In this document: piece by piece, positions 32,204 through 42,547 of the stretch
How positions within the stretch are numbered: the first letter of the stretch is position 1
Layout: every line of letters begins with the position of its first letter
From: Pseudomonas lactis
GTDB lineage: Bacteria; Pseudomonadota; Gammaproteobacteria; Pseudomonadales; Pseudomonadaceae
Direction: 5' to 3'
Assembly (NCBI RefSeq): GCF_001439845.1
Contig: NZ_JYLO01000008.1
Coordinates: forward strand, 248,001 to 312,000
DNA: 64,000 nucleotides
Translations under genes and position numbers: made by a program
The notes under the pieces: model-generated
Database searches by the model: none
What the model saw: only the letters and a program-made list of their open reading frames with translations
Told to the model about the DNA's origin: nothing

Positions 32204-34483
32204 GTGAACCTATGGCGCAAAGCCGAGAAACGCCAACCTACCCAGGCCCAGCTTTTGTTCCATGGGTTGGTTCGTGAATGGCTGCTGATCGGTCTGGTAC
32301 TCCTGCCCTTTACCGCCTACTTATCCTTGAGCGCTGGCCTGGCGCTTAACAATCCGCTCTATGACAGCCTGCGCCGCCTCACGCCCTTACCGGTAGACCC
32401 ACGCATCGTTCTGGTGACCATCGATGCGCCGAGCCTGGAAGCACTCGGCCCGTGGCCTTGGCCGCGTAGCGTACATGCCGACCTGATTGAACGCCTGAAC
32501 GCCGCCCAGCCGGCGGGTATTTTGTTTGATGTGATCTTCAGTGAGAGCGGCAACAGTAATGACGACCAGCGCCTGGCCGATGCCGTATGCAAAGCCGGCA
32601 ATGTATTGCTGCCCATCGCCGGGGATAGCAGCGTCAGCCCCAAGGCCCAGGTAACGCCGTTGTCGCCACTGCTCAAGTGCGCCAAGGGCGTTGGGCACAT
32701 CAACGTCGAAGCGGATAAAGACGGTGTGGTGCGTAGCGTGTATCTACGTGAGGGCCCTGCGGGAAGCACACTCCCTCAGTTGGCGTGGCTGGCATTCGCC
32801 ATGAGCGAGCATGCCGAGACGATGCCGGGCCTGCCGCAAGAGCCTACTGGAGGGCACTGGCACCAGGAACATGAGATTCGTGTGCCGTTCACTTCGGAAC
32901 CAGACCATTTTCCCAGTGTGTCCTACGTCAGCGTATTACGCGGCGAGGTACCTCCCGAGTCGTTGCGGGGTCGCCTGATTCTGATCGGTGCATCAGCCTA
33001 TGGCATGGCCGATCGTTTCGTGACGCCGCTCTCTTCCACCGTGGGCACCACTGCGGGGGTTGAGATCCAGGCTGAAGTACTGAATGGTTTATTGCAGGGT
33101 CGCAGCATCGTCGATCTGCCCGGCTGGTTGGCGGCGTTGCTGGCAACGTCCCTGGTGGCCCTGCTGTTGGGCCTTCTGCTGGTGCGCCCCCGCTACGCCC
33201 TGTGGATGACCTTGGCAGGCATGGGCGCGGCGTTGCTGGGCTCATGGGCTCTATTGCGCCTGGGCCACTGGTGGAGCCCCGCAGCGTGCCTGATCGGTTT
33301 GTTGCTGAGTTACCTGATCTGGAATTGGCGACGCCTGAGCGTAATCCTCGCCTACTTTGGCTGGGAACTGGCACGCCTGGATAACGAACCCAAGGTGCTT
33401 CCGGAACGGCGTCGCGCGCCGGCCAGCAAGGGCGATGTGTTGCAAGGGCGGATTTTTGCCCTTGAACAAGCCGTCAGCCGTACCCGCGATACGCGGCGCT
33501 TTATGGCGGACGGCTTGGAGTGCCTGCCGGTAGCGACCCTGATCACCGATCCCCAGGGCAGCATCCTGTTGGCCAACCGCGTGGCCCGTGAAGTATTCGG
33601 CAATGACCTGGTCGGTGAAAACCTCGTCGAACAGCTTGCTGATCTGGGTTATCCCCCGCTGCACAATGGTGTACGCCCTGCCCTGTCGGCGCTGGAACTG
33701 GTCGAGTTTCGCGATATCCACCAACGCAGTTTACGCATGGAACTGGCTCCTTTGCTGCCTGCCGAAGGTGATTTTGCCCTCGGCTGGTTGTTGAGCCTCA
33801 CGGACCTGAGCAAGGAGCGTGAAGCCCAGCAGCACCGCGAGACGATGCTGCGTTTCCTATCCCATGACCTGCGTGCACCGCATTCAGCGATCCTCGCCCT
33901 ACTGGACGTGCACAACGGGGAGTCTGCGGTGTTTACCCAAATCGAACAGCAAGTACGGCGGGCCTTGAGCCTGACCGAATCCTTTGTGCAATTGGCCAAG
34001 GCTGAAGCGGACGGTTACCAGTTCCAGCCCACCCTGTTTGCCATGCTGGTGATGGACGCCTTTGATCAAGTGGCGGTGATTGCGCAGTTGAAGGGCATCC
34101 ATTTGGTTCACGACCTGGATGAGGCGGACGAGGCCATGGTCTACGCCGACCAATCGCTGCTCACCCGGGCGTTGTTCAATGTGCTGGAGAACGCGATCAA
34201 ATACTCCCCATCCGGTACCACCGTCAGGTTGAAGCATGGCAGTGCGCAAGGTTGGTTGGAATGCAGGATAAGCGACCAGGGACCGGGGATTGCGCCTGAG
34301 GATCTGCCGGAGTTGTTTAACCAATACCGACGTTTCGATTCGGCTCAAGGCAGTGAGGGTCTTGGACTGGGGCTCACCATGGTTAAAGCAGTGTTGGAGC
34401 GGCACGGTGGGCGCATCGTGTGTGAAAGTGAGCTGGGCAAGGGCTCGACGTTTATCCTGCTGCTGCCGTTATTGGAGGACTGA
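32204..34483 (+). CDS. CHASE2-domain sensor histidine kinase
   Basis: Membrane kinase of about 759 aa. An N-terminal helix (residues about 25-50) is followed by a periplasmic CHASE2 domain (VDPRIVLVTIDAPSLEALGPWPWPR and onward), then three helices near residues 300-380, a PAS-like segment, the H-box LSHDLRAPHS, the N-box NVLENAIKYSP and the G-boxes DQGPGIAP and GLGLGLTMVK. The GTG at 32204 (MNLWRKAEK) is more likely than the upstream frame start at 32174. It is the probable partner of the divergent regulator. The CHASE2 ligand is unknown. Confidence 0.88.
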   Translation: MNLWRKAEKRQPTQAQLLFHGLVREWLLIGLVLLPFTAYLSLSAGLALNNPLYDSLRRLTPLPVDPRIVLVTIDAPSLEALGPWPWPRSVHADLIERLNAAQPAGILFDVIFSESGNSNDDQRLADAVCKAGNVLLPIAGDSSVSPKAQVTPLSPLLKCAKGVGHINVEADKDGVVRSVYLREGPAGSTLPQLAWLAFAMSEHAETMPGLPQEPTGGHWHQEHEIRVPFTSEPDHFPSVSYVSVLRGEVPPESLRGRLILIGASAYGMADRFVTPLSSTVGTTAGVEIQAEVLNGLLQGRSIVDLPGWLAALLATSLVALLLGLLLVRPRYALWMTLAGMGAALLGSWALLRLGHWWSPAACLIGLLLSYLIWNWRRLSVILAYFGWELARLDNEPKVLPERRRAPASKGDVLQGRIFALEQAVSRTRDTRRFMADGLECLPVATLITDPQGSILLANRVAREVFGNDLVGENLVEQLADLGYPPLHNGVRPALSALELVEFRDIHQRSLRMELAPLLPAEGDFALGWLLSLTDLSKEREAQQHRETMLRFLSHDLRAPHSAILALLDVHNGESAVFTQIEQQVRRALSLTESFVQLAKAEADGYQFQPTLFAMLVMDAFDQVAVIAQLKGIHLVHDLDEADEAMVYADQSLLTRALFNVLENAIKYSPSGTTVRLKHGSAQGWLECRISDQGPGIAPEDLPELFNQYRRFDSAQGSEGLGLGLTMVKAVLERHGGRIVCESELGKGSTFILLLPLLED

Positions 34484-34508
34484 AAAAGCGGCTTTTCTGC
34501 TGTGCATA

Positions 34509-34537
34509 AAAAACCGGTCACAAGGACCGGTTTTTTT
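34509..34537 (+). terminator. Terminator after the CHASE2 kinase gene
   Basis: AACCGGTC and GACCGGTT pair around ACAAG and are followed by a run of seven T, 26 nt past the kinase stop. Confidence 0.88.
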
Positions 34538-34650
34538 ATGAAGAAAAAACTTATGCACGTTTTTCCGAATTTTATGAGCTTCAGAAATATGTAAGTAAAT
34601 CAGCTTGTTATGATGCAAAAAAGCCAATTCGCCAACAAAGCGTACACAGG

Positions 34651-34659
34651 TTATCCACA
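34651..34659 (+). promoter_or_regulatory. DnaA box TTATCCACA
   Basis: A perfect DnaA box in the gap between the kinase gene and plsC. Isolated boxes near oriC can titrate DnaA. A second perfect box lies at 46326-46334 just before dprA. Confidence 0.5.
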
Positions 34660-34664
34660 GATGC

Positions 34665-35435
34665 TCAAACTGCCGGCGTCTCCACCACTACCGGTTCCGG
34701 AGGCAGGGAGCCCATGGCCCTTTGCTGCGCTTCATTCCACGCCGCAGCGCGGTCGTTCAGGGCGGCGATGGCACGTGGCCCTTCGCCCTCTGCGTACATC
34801 GGTTCGCCGATCACCACGGTGATAGTGCCCGGGCGTTTGGCCCAGCCAGTCTTGGGCCAGAACTTGCCGGCGTTATGCGCAATTGGCAGCACAGGCAGGT
34901 TGGCGTTGACCGCCAAGGCGGTACCACCGCGTGAGAACTTGCCCACCGTGCCGTAGGGCACCCGCGTGCCCTCAGGGAAGATCAGCACCCAGACGCCGTC
35001 CTTGAGCAACTCATCGCCCTTCTTGGCGACATGCTTGAGCGCAGCCTTGGGGTTGTCACGATCGATGGCGATCGGTCGCAACATGGCCATGGCCCAGCCG
35101 AAGAACGGCACATACAGCAACTCGCGCTTGAGCACCTGGCTCAACGGCGAGAAGTACGCCGAGAGGAAGAACGTCTCCCAGGTGCTCTGGTGGTTGGAGA
35201 GAATCACGCACGGTTGATCAGGGACGTTTTCAGCGCCCTTGACCTCGAAACGAATGTTCAGGAACACCTTGCTCAGCCACAACGCGCAGCGGCACCAGTA
35301 GACGTTGATAAAGCGATAGCGCGCCTTGAAGGGCAGGAACGGTGCAATAAAAAAGCTCAGGGTGCACCAGAGAAACGAACTGGTGCCCAGCAGCAGGTAA
35401 AAGAAAAAGGTTCTGATGGCCTGCAAGATCGACAT
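34665..35435 (-). CDS. plsC: 1-acyl-sn-glycerol-3-phosphate acyltransferase
   Basis: Inner-membrane enzyme converting lysophosphatidic acid to phosphatidic acid. The start at 35435 (MSILQAIRTFFFYLLL) places a membrane helix at the N-terminus and gives 256 aa. The catalytic HX4E motif is NHQSTWE, and the acceptor-binding motif is FPEGTR. It is the last gene of a minus-strand cluster with gmhB, glyS and glyQ, the conserved order downstream of gyrB in Pseudomonas. Confidence 0.94.
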   Translation of the reverse strand: MSILQAIRTFFFYLLLGTSSFLWCTLSFFIAPFLPFKARYRFINVYWCRCALWLSKVFLNIRFEVKGAENVPDQPCVILSNHQSTWETFFLSAYFSPLSQVLKRELLYVPFFGWAMAMLRPIAIDRDNPKAALKHVAKKGDELLKDGVWVLIFPEGTRVPYGTVGKFSRGGTALAVNANLPVLPIAHNAGKFWPKTGWAKRPGTITVVIGEPMYAEGEGPRAIAALNDRAAAWNEAQQRAMGSLPPEPVVVETPAV

Positions 35436-35517
35436 GGCGGCATTTACCGTTGCGGGACACGGCCCGCCTGTTAAAAGCGCACTCCCGAACAGTCCTTGGT
35501 CAGGAAGTCGAGGGCGG

Positions 35518-36054
35518 CTAGTTGTTGATAAGTTCTGCGGCAACGGCCGCCAGATCGTCAAAAATCAAGGTGCCTACCGGCAGGTTTTTAGCCTGGGTCT
35601 TTTCGCCTTTCCCGGTTTTAACCAAAACTGGCTGAGAGTCGACGGCTTTGGCCGCCTCCAGGTCACCGAGGCTGTCCCCGACGAACCATATCCCAGCCAA
35701 GGGCACCTTGTAATGTTCTGCAATAATTTTCAACATGCCAGGCTTGGGCTTGCGGCAATCGCAGCCCTCATCCGGCCCGTGGGGGCAGTAAACCACCAGC
35801 CCCACCTCACCGCCCTGTCCGGCCACTAACGCGCGCAAACGCGCGTGCATGGCCTCCAGGGTCGCGATGTCGTAGTAACCGCGGGCGATGCCGGACTGGT
35901 TGGTGGCGATGGCTACCGTCCAGCCGGCTTTGCTCAACTGCGCGATGGCCTTGATCGAACCGGGCAGCGGGATCCACTCCTCCACCGACTTGATGTAAGC
36001 GTCGGAGTCGTAGTTGATCACCCCGTCCCGATCGAGAATCAGCAGTTTCAACAT
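35518..36054 (-). CDS. gmhB: D-glycero-beta-D-manno-heptose 1,7-bisphosphate 7-phosphatase
   Basis: HAD-family phosphatase (178 aa) of ADP-heptose synthesis for the LPS inner core. The nucleophile motif is DRDGVIN, followed by TNQSG; the zinc-binding loop is CPHGPDEGCDCRKP. It starts 2 nt after the glyS stop, so it is cotranscribed with glyS. Confidence 0.95.
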   Translation of the reverse strand: MLKLLILDRDGVINYDSDAYIKSVEEWIPLPGSIKAIAQLSKAGWTVAIATNQSGIARGYYDIATLEAMHARLRALVAGQGGEVGLVVYCPHGPDEGCDCRKPKPGMLKIIAEHYKVPLAGIWFVGDSLGDLEAAKAVDSQPVLVKTGKGEKTQAKNLPVGTLIFDDLAAVAAELINN

Positions 36055-36056
36055 GG

Positions 36057-38111
36057 TCAGCCCAGTACGGAGATGTCGGCGATATTGATGAACAAGCCAC
36101 GCAGGCGCGCGAGCATGGCGTAGCGGTTTTTGCGCACGCCAGCATCGTCGGCATTGATCATCACCGCTTCGAAGAACGCATCCACCGGCTCACGCAAAGA
36201 CGCCAGGCGCGCCAACGCTTGCGCGTAGTCACGCTCAGCGATCAGCGGCTTCACGGCGTTCTCGGCCTTGGCAATGGCCGAGTTCAGCGAGAACTCCTTG
36301 GCATCGGCAAACAGGCCCGGGTCGACTTCAGCAGTGCCGAGGTTGTCGGCCTTGCTCAGCAGGTTCGACACGCGCTTGTTCACGGCGGCCAGGGCATCGG
36401 CTTCCGGCAGCTTGCGGAACGCTTGCACGGCTTGTACACGCTGGTCGAAGTCCAGCGCCGAGCCCGGTTGCAGCGCACGTACCGACAGGTAGACGGAAAC
36501 GTCCACGCCTTCGTCTTCATAACGCGCACGCAGGCGGTCGAACACGAACTCCAGCACTTGCTCGGCCAGGCCGGCTTGCTTGACCTTGGTGCCGAACTGG
36601 CCGACGGCGAATACCACGGCCTGGGTCAGGTCGAGGTCCAGCTTCTTGTCGATCAGGATGCGTAGCACGCCCAAGGCAGCACGGCGCAGGGCATACGGGT
36701 CTTTGCTGCCGGTGGGCAGCATGCCGATACCGAAGATACCCACGAGGGTGTCCAGCTTGTCGGCAATGGCCACGGCCGCACCGGTCAGGGTGCTCGGCAG
36801 TTCTGCACCGGCACCGCGCGGCATGTACTGCTCGTTCAGGGCCAGGGCGACATCATCCGGCTCGCCGTCGTTGAGGGCGTAGTAGTAACCCGCCACGCCT
36901 TGCATCTCTGGGAACTCGCCGACCATTTCGGTGGCCAGGTCGCACTTGGACAGCAAGCCGGCACGGGCGGCCCAGGCTGCGTCGCCGCCAATACGTGGGG
37001 CAATGTAGGCCGCCAGCTTGGAAACACGCACGGCCTTGTCATAGACGCTGCCGAGTTTTTCCTGGAACACCACGTTCTGAAGGCGCAGGTTGAAGTCTTC
37101 CAGCTTCTGCTTCTTGTCTTGCTTGAAGAAGAACTCGGCGTCGGTCAGGCGCGGGCGCACGACTTTTTCGTTACCGGCGATGATCTGCTGTGGGTCTTTG
37201 CTTTCAATGTTGGCCACGGTGATAAAACGCGGCAACAACTTACCGTCCACGTCCAGCAGGCAGAAGTACTTCTGGTTGTCCTGCATGGTGGTGATCAAGG
37301 CTTCTTGCGGCACGTCGAGGAAACGCTCTTCGAACGAGCACACCAGCGGCACCGGCCATTCCACCAGGGCGGTCACTTCGTCGAGCAGGCTTGGCGGCAC
37401 GATGGCGGTGCCTTCCTGCAGGCGGGCCAGTTCTTCGGTGCGCTTGCTGATCAGCTCGCGACGCTCATTGGCGTCGGCCAGCACATAAGCAGCGCGCAGG
37501 TCGTTGAGGTAATTGGCCGGCGAAGTGATGCGCACGCTTTCTGGATGATGGAAGCGGTGACCACGGGAATCACGTCCAGCCTTCTGGGCGAGGATGGTGC
37601 AATCGATGACCTGGTCACCGAGCAGCATCACCAGCCATTGGGTTGGGCGCACGAACTCTTCCTTGCGCGCACCCCAGCGCATGCGCTTGGGGATAGGCAG
37701 GTCGTTCAGGGAATCTTCAACGATGGTCGGCAACAGGCTGGCGGTCGGCTTGCCGGTGATGACCTGGCTGAAACGCAGTTTCGGGCCGCTCTGGTCGATC
37801 TCGCTCAGCTCTACGCCACATTTTTTGGCAAAGCCAAGGGCGGCTTGTGTCGGGTTGCCGTCGGCATCGAAAGCTGCCTGGCGCGGTGGGCCGTCCAGGT
37901 TGATGCTGCGGTCCGGCTGCTGGGTTTCCAGCGCGGTCAGCAGCACAGCCAGGCGGCGCGGCGCGGCGTAGACTTTTTTGGCTTCAAACTTCAGGCCAGC
38001 GGTCTGCAGGCCTTTTTCGATACCGGCCAGGAATGCATCGGCCAGGGTATTGAGGGCCTTGGGTGGCAGCTCTTCGGTGCCCAGTTCAACCAGGAAATCT
38101 TGAGCACTCAT
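36057..38111 (-). CDS. glyS: Glycine-tRNA ligase beta subunit
   Basis: Beta subunit (684 aa) of the heterotetrameric glycyl-tRNA synthetase, contributing tRNA binding and the C-terminal anticodon-type domain. It opens [20 protein letters not shown], the family N-terminus. Its start overlaps the glyQ stop by 4 nt, so synthesis of the two subunits is coupled. Confidence 0.97.
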   Translation of the reverse strand: MSAQDFLVELGTEELPPKALNTLADAFLAGIEKGLQTAGLKFEAKKVYAAPRRLAVLLTALETQQPDRSINLDGPPRQAAFDADGNPTQAALGFAKKCGVELSEIDQSGPKLRFSQVITGKPTASLLPTIVEDSLNDLPIPKRMRWGARKEEFVRPTQWLVMLLGDQVIDCTILAQKAGRDSRGHRFHHPESVRITSPANYLNDLRAAYVLADANERRELISKRTEELARLQEGTAIVPPSLLDEVTALVEWPVPLVCSFEERFLDVPQEALITTMQDNQKYFCLLDVDGKLLPRFITVANIESKDPQQIIAGNEKVVRPRLTDAEFFFKQDKKQKLEDFNLRLQNVVFQEKLGSVYDKAVRVSKLAAYIAPRIGGDAAWAARAGLLSKCDLATEMVGEFPEMQGVAGYYYALNDGEPDDVALALNEQYMPRGAGAELPSTLTGAAVAIADKLDTLVGIFGIGMLPTGSKDPYALRRAALGVLRILIDKKLDLDLTQAVVFAVGQFGTKVKQAGLAEQVLEFVFDRLRARYEDEGVDVSVYLSVRALQPGSALDFDQRVQAVQAFRKLPEADALAAVNKRVSNLLSKADNLGTAEVDPGLFADAKEFSLNSAIAKAENAVKPLIAERDYAQALARLASLREPVDAFFEAVMINADDAGVRKNRYAMLARLRGLFINIADISVLG

Positions 38112-39061
38112 TGTGCAGCCTCCAGCTTAGCCAACACTTCATCACGCAGGTCCGGGGTTGCCATCGGGAAGCCCAGCTTGGCGCGGGCCAGCAGGTAGGC
38201 TTGGGCGACGGAACGCGCCAGGGTGCGCACACGCAGGATGTATTGCTGGCGCGCAGTAACCGAAATGGCACGGCGGGCATCCAGCAGGTTGAAGGTATGG
38301 GAGGCCTTCAACACCATTTCATAGCTTGGCAACGGCAGCGGCTGGTCGAGCTCGATCAGGCGCTTGGCTTCGCTTTCATAGAAGTCGAACAGTTCGAACA
38401 GTTTGTCGACGTTGGCGTGTTCGAAGTTGTAGGTGGACTGCTCCACCTCGTTCTGGTGGAACACATCGCCGTAGGTCACCTTGCCGAACGGGCCGTCAGC
38501 CCACACCAGGTCGTAGACCGAGTCCACGCCTTGCAGGTACATGGCCAGGCGCTCCAGGCCATAGGTGATTTCGCCGGTGACCGGGTAGCACTCGATGCCG
38601 CCGGCTTGCTGGAAGTAAGTGAACTGCGTCACTTCCATGCCATTGAGCCAGACTTCCCAGCCCAGGCCCCAGGCGCCCAGGGTTGGCGATTCCCAGTTGT
38701 CTTCGACGAAACGGATGTCGTGCACCAGTGGGTCCAGGCCCACATGTTTCAGCGAGCCCAGGTACAGCTCCTGGAAGTTGTCCGGGTTGGGCTTCAATAC
38801 CACCTGGAACTGGTAGTAGTGCTGCAGACGGTTCGGGTTTTCGCCGTAGCGGCCGTCAGTCGGGCGGCGACTGGGCTGCACATAAGCGGCGTTCCAGGTT
38901 TCCGGGCCGATGGCCCGCAGGAATGTAGCGGTGTGGAAAGTGCCGGCGCCTACTTCCATATCGTAGGGCTGAAGTACCACACAACCTTGCTCGGCCCAGT
39001 ATTGCTGGAGGGCGAGGATCAAGTCTTGGAAGGTACGCACGGCTGGCGTAGGCTGGCTCAC
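38108..39061 (-). CDS. glyQ: Glycine-tRNA ligase alpha subunit
   Basis: Catalytic alpha subunit of glycyl-tRNA synthetase. A GTG start at 39061 is preferred because AGGTG lies 6 nt upstream and it yields the typical [19 protein letters not shown]-terminus (317 aa); the frame extends to 39070. Motifs include [15 protein letters not shown] and [14 protein letters not shown]. The gene is divergent from tag. Confidence 0.95.
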   Translation of the reverse strand: MSQPTPAVRTFQDLILALQQYWAEQGCVVLQPYDMEVGAGTFHTATFLRAIGPETWNAAYVQPSRRPTDGRYGENPNRLQHYYQFQVVLKPNPDNFQELYLGSLKHVGLDPLVHDIRFVEDNWESPTLGAWGLGWEVWLNGMEVTQFTYFQQAGGIECYPVTGEITYGLERLAMYLQGVDSVYDLVWADGPFGKVTYGDVFHQNEVEQSTYNFEHANVDKLFELFDFYESEAKRLIELDQPLPLPSYEMVLKASHTFNLLDARRAISVTARQQYILRVRTLARSVAQAYLLARAKLGFPMATPDLRDEVLAKLEAAQ

Positions 39062-39142
39062 GAAATTCACCTGTTACTTGGGCTGCGATTTAAAGAGCGG
39101 GAGTATACCCGATTCGGCCCCGCCACCACTCCCTGGAGCCTT

Positions 39143-39700
39143 ATGCCACGCTGCTTTTGGTGTTCTGAAGATCCGCTGTACATGGCTTATCACGATCAAG
39201 AGTGGGGAACGCCGCTGCGCGATGCGCAGGGTTTGTTCGAGTTGCTTTTGCTCGAAGGGTTCCAGGCAGGCCTGTCCTGGATCACCGTTTTACGCAAACG
39301 CGAGCATTATCGAAAGGTGTTGTTCGGCTTTGACGCGCAGCGCCTGGCGCAATTGAGCGATGAAGAAATCGAGGTGCTGATGCAGGACCCGGGCATCGTG
39401 CGCAATCGCTTGAAGCTCAACGCTACTCGGCGCAACGCCGCGGCCTGGCTGGCGCTGGAGGATCCGGTGGGGTTGCTGTGGTCGTTTGTCGGCGGCAAAC
39501 CCAAGGTCAATCACTTCAAGGATCGCAGCGACGTCCCGGCGATTACGCCCGAAGCCGAAGCCATGAGCAAAGCCTTGAAAAAGGCCGGCTTCACCTTCGT
39601 CGGGCCGACCATTTGCTACGCCTTCATGCAGGCCTCGGGCATGGTCATGGACCACACCCAAGACTGCGACCGTTACGCGGACTTGGTCAACGCCGGTTAG
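39143..39700 (+). CDS. tag: 3-methyladenine DNA glycosylase I
   Basis: Base-excision repair enzyme (185 aa) removing 3-methyladenine. The start at 39143 follows a GGAG site and gives the family N-terminus MPRCFWCSEDPLYMAYHDQEWG region, with the first zinc ligand cysteines; the C-terminal HTQDC provides further ligands. A much longer open frame upstream is antisense to glyQ and not part of the gene. Confidence 0.95.
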   Translation: MPRCFWCSEDPLYMAYHDQEWGTPLRDAQGLFELLLLEGFQAGLSWITVLRKREHYRKVLFGFDAQRLAQLSDEEIEVLMQDPGIVRNRLKLNATRRNAAAWLALEDPVGLLWSFVGGKPKVNHFKDRSDVPAITPEAEAMSKALKKAGFTFVGPTICYAFMQASGMVMDHTQDCDRYADLVNAG

Positions 39701-39740
39701 AATGCCGGCTTTGCGCACCACACACGATCAGGAGTGACCT

Positions 39741-40628
39741 GTGGAAAAGTTTAAAGGCGCCTTGCTGGTAGGCGCTCTTCGGTTATTTGCCCTGCTGCCC
39801 TGGCGCGCCGTACAAGCCGTCGGCACAGGGATCGGCTGGATCATGTGGAAAACCCCCAACCGTTCCCGCGATACGGTGCGGATCAACCTCTCCAAATGCT
39901 TCCCGGACATGGACCCGGCAGAGCGCGAGCGCCTGGTGGGCCGCAGCCTGATGGACATCGGCAAGTCCCTCACCGAAAGCGCCTGCGCGTGGATCTGGCC
40001 GGCGCAGCGCTCCATCGACCTGGTCCGCGAAGTCGAAGGCCTGGAAGTGCTGCACGAGGCCCTGGCTTCTGGCAAAGGCGTGGTAGGCATCACCAGCCAC
40101 CTAGGCAACTGGGAAGTGTTGAACCACTTCTATTGCAGCCAGTGCAAACCGATCATTTTCTATCGCCCGCCCAAGCTCAAGGCCGTGGACGAATTGCTGC
40201 GCAAACAGCGCGTGCAGTTGGGCAACCGCGTGGCGGCCTCCACCAAGGAAGGCATTCTCAGTGTGATCAAGGAAGTGCGCAAAGGCGGCCAGGTGGGCAT
40301 TCCTGCCGACCCGGAGCCGGCTGAGTCTGCCGGGATCTTCGTACCGTTTTTTGCCACCCAGGCGCTTACCAGCAAGTTCGTGCCGAACATGCTGGCGGGC
40401 CACAAGGCGGTGGGTGTGTTCCTGCATGCCCTGCGGCTGCCGGACGGCTCGGGCTACAAGGTGATCCTGGAAGCGGCGCCGGAGGACATGTACAGCACCG
40501 ACACCGCGACGTCCTGTGCGGCGATGAGCAAGGTAGTAGAGCGTTATGTCGGCGCTTACCCAAGCCAGTACATGTGGAGCATGAAACGCTTCAAGAAACG
40601 CCCACCGGGTGAGGCGCGGTGGTATTGA
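39741..40628 (+). CDS. Lipid A biosynthesis lauroyl-type acyltransferase
   Basis: LpxL/HtrB-family inner-membrane acyltransferase (295 aa) adding a secondary acyl chain to Kdo2-lipid IVA. An N-terminal membrane segment is followed by the HX4E catalytic motif SHLGNWE. It starts 40 nt after tag on the same strand, with an AGGAG site. The specific acyl chain (lpxL versus a paralogue) cannot be told from sequence. Confidence 0.9.
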   Translation: MEKFKGALLVGALRLFALLPWRAVQAVGTGIGWIMWKTPNRSRDTVRINLSKCFPDMDPAERERLVGRSLMDIGKSLTESACAWIWPAQRSIDLVREVEGLEVLHEALASGKGVVGITSHLGNWEVLNHFYCSQCKPIIFYRPPKLKAVDELLRKQRVQLGNRVAASTKEGILSVIKEVRKGGQVGIPADPEPAESAGIFVPFFATQALTSKFVPNMLAGHKAVGVFLHALRLPDGSGYKVILEAAPEDMYSTDTATSCAAMSKVVERYVGAYPSQYMWSMKRFKKRPPGEARWY

Positions 40629-40659
40629 TTCACTACTGACTTAAATTCGCTGCAAAACC

Positions 40660-40813
40660 AATGTGGGAGGGGACAGGCCTAATACCTGTAGGAGCGAGCT
40701 TGCTCGCGAAAAACCAATAGGCGCCGCGTTTATTCAGGAAGCACGCGTTATCGCTGAAGTTTTTCGCGAGCAAGCTCGCTCCTACAGGCAGCAGGCAAGC
40801 CCCCTCCCACATT
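40660..40813. repeat. Nested inverted repeats (REPIN-like)
   Basis: Outer arms AATGTGGGAGGGG and CCCCTCCCACATT enclose inner arms CTGTAGGAGCGAGC...and its inverse, each with an internal GCGAGCTTGCTCGC palindrome. Two repeat types are nested in a single convergent gap between the lipid A acyltransferase and TPR genes. Confidence 0.82.
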
Positions 40814-40824
40814 TGAGTTCTGTA

Positions 40825-41136
40825 TCAAGCCTGGCGATCGAGTTTCTTCAGGAACACTGCCATTTCTTTTTCGGCCTGTTTGTCGCCATGGGCCAACGCC
40901 GCTTCTATGCCTTTTTCCCAAGCGTGTCGTGCCCCAGCGTTATCACCCTGCCCCAATTGCGCCTTACCCAACAACTTCCACGCCGCCGAATACTTAGGAT
41001 CGAACTCGACGCATCGCTGCAAATGCTCGGCCGCCTTGGCGTTGTCCTTCAGGTCCAGATAACCCTTGCCCAGGCCAAAGCGCAGCAGCGAATTGTCCGC
41101 GCCCTTGGCGAGCATTTTTTCCAGGGACTCCAGCAT
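40825..41136 (-). CDS. Small tetratricopeptide-repeat protein
   Basis: A 103-aa soluble protein with about two TPR units (LGKGYLDLKDNAKAAEHLQRCVEFDPKYS and the following AWKLLGKAQLGQGDNAGARHAWEKGI region, alternating A/G/Y/P positions typical of TPR). It lies 15 nt after the trkA stop on the same strand, so it is probably cotranscribed. Its binding partner is unknown. Confidence 0.85.
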   Translation of the reverse strand: MLESLEKMLAKGADNSLLRFGLGKGYLDLKDNAKAAEHLQRCVEFDPKYSAAWKLLGKAQLGQGDNAGARHAWEKGIEAALAHGDKQAEKEMAVFLKKLDRQA

Positions 41137-41151
41137 CGGTTCACTCCTTGA

Positions 41152-42525
41152 TCAGAAAAAGCTCAACCCCACGTGGAACAGCTTCTCCACATCGCGGATA
41201 TGTTTTTTATCCACAAGGAACAAAATCACATGGTCTCCGGTGGCGATCACCGTGTCGTCGTGGGCAATGATCACTTCTTCATCGCGAATGATCGCGCCAA
41301 TGGTGGTGCCCGGCGGCAGGCCGATATCGCGGATGGCCTTGCCAATCACTTTGCTGGACTTCGAGTCACCGTGGGCAATCGCCTCGATGGCCTCCGCAGC
41401 ACCCCGGCGCAACGAGTGCACACTGACAATGTCGCCACGGCGTACGTGGGCAAGCAAGGTGCCAATGGTCGCCAACTGCGGGCTGATGGCAATGTCGATA
41501 TCGCCGCCCTGGATCAGGTCCACATAGGCCGGGTTGTTGATGATGGTCATCACCTTCTTTGCTCCCAACCGCTTGGCCAGCAAGGACGACATGATATTGG
41601 CTTCGTCATCGTTGGTCAGGGCCAGGAAGATGTCGGCGTCGGCGATGTTCTCTTCCATCAGCAGGTCACGGTCCGAGGCGCTGCCTTGCAGTACAACAGT
41701 GCTGTCGAGGGTGTCGGACAAATGCCGGCAACGCGTCGGGCTCATCTCGATGATCTTCACCTGGTAGCGGCTTTCGATGGCTTCGGCCAAACGCTCGCCG
41801 ATCTGCCCACCGCCGGCGATGACGATACGTTTGTAGCTTTCGTCGAGCCTGCGCATTTCGCTCATGACCGCGCGAATGTTCGCCTTGGCGGCGATAAAAA
41901 ACACTTCATCGTCAGCCTCGATCACCGTATCGCCCTGGGGCAGGATCGGCCGGTCACGGCGGAAAATCGCGGCCACGCGGGTTTCCACGTTCGGCATGTG
42001 CTCGCGCAGCTGGCGCAGTTGCTGGCCCACCAGCGGCCCGCCGTAATAAGCCTTCACGGCCACCAGTTGTGCTTTGCCTTCGGCGAAGTCGATCACCTGA
42101 AGCGCACCTGGAATTTCGATCAGGCGCTTGATGTAGTGGGTCACCACCTGTTCTGGGCTGATCAGTACGTCCACCGGAATGGCGTCGTTATCGAACAGAC
42201 CGGCGCGGGTCAGGTACGCCGCTTCGCGTACCCGAGCGATCTTGGTCGGGGTGTGGAACAGGGTGTGGGCGACCTGGCAGGCGACCATGTTGGTCTCGTC
42301 GCTGTTGGTCACGGCCACCAGCATGTCGGCATCGTCGGCACCGGCCTGGCGCAGCACCGTCGGAAACGACGCGCGGCCTTGCACCGTACGGATGTCCAGA
42401 CGGTCGCCCAGGTCGCGCAAACGCTCGGAATCGGTGTCGACCACGGTGATGTCGTTGGCTTCACCGGCCAAATGTTCGGCCAGCGTGCCACCGACCTGCC
42501 CTGCTCCAAGGATGATGATTTTCAT
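41152..42525 (-). CDS. trkA: Trk system potassium uptake protein TrkA
   Basis: Cytoplasmic NAD-binding regulatory subunit (457 aa) of the Trk K+ transporters. Two Rossmann-type RCK domains start at [13 protein letters not shown] and at [12 protein letters not shown] (residue about 233), each followed by an RCK-C domain. It sits between rsmB and the TPR gene in the conserved def-fmt-rsmB-trkA order. Confidence 0.96.
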   Translation of the reverse strand: MKIIILGAGQVGGTLAEHLAGEANDITVVDTDSERLRDLGDRLDIRTVQGRASFPTVLRQAGADDADMLVAVTNSDETNMVACQVAHTLFHTPTKIARVREAAYLTRAGLFDNDAIPVDVLISPEQVVTHYIKRLIEIPGALQVIDFAEGKAQLVAVKAYYGGPLVGQQLRQLREHMPNVETRVAAIFRRDRPILPQGDTVIEADDEVFFIAAKANIRAVMSEMRRLDESYKRIVIAGGGQIGERLAEAIESRYQVKIIEMSPTRCRHLSDTLDSTVVLQGSASDRDLLMEENIADADIFLALTNDDEANIMSSLLAKRLGAKKVMTIINNPAYVDLIQGGDIDIAISPQLATIGTLLAHVRRGDIVSVHSLRRGAAEAIEAIAHGDSKSSKVIGKAIRDIGLPPGTTIGAIIRDEEVIIAHDDTVIATGDHVILFLVDKKHIRDVEKLFHVGLSFF

Positions 42526-42547
42526 CCGGTCACTCCCTTAAAACCAT

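Noticed and set aside
41163-41178. CCCCACGTGGAACAGC at the 3' end of trkA as a fourth parS
   Set aside because: Only one half matches the parS palindrome; the other half has too many mismatches.
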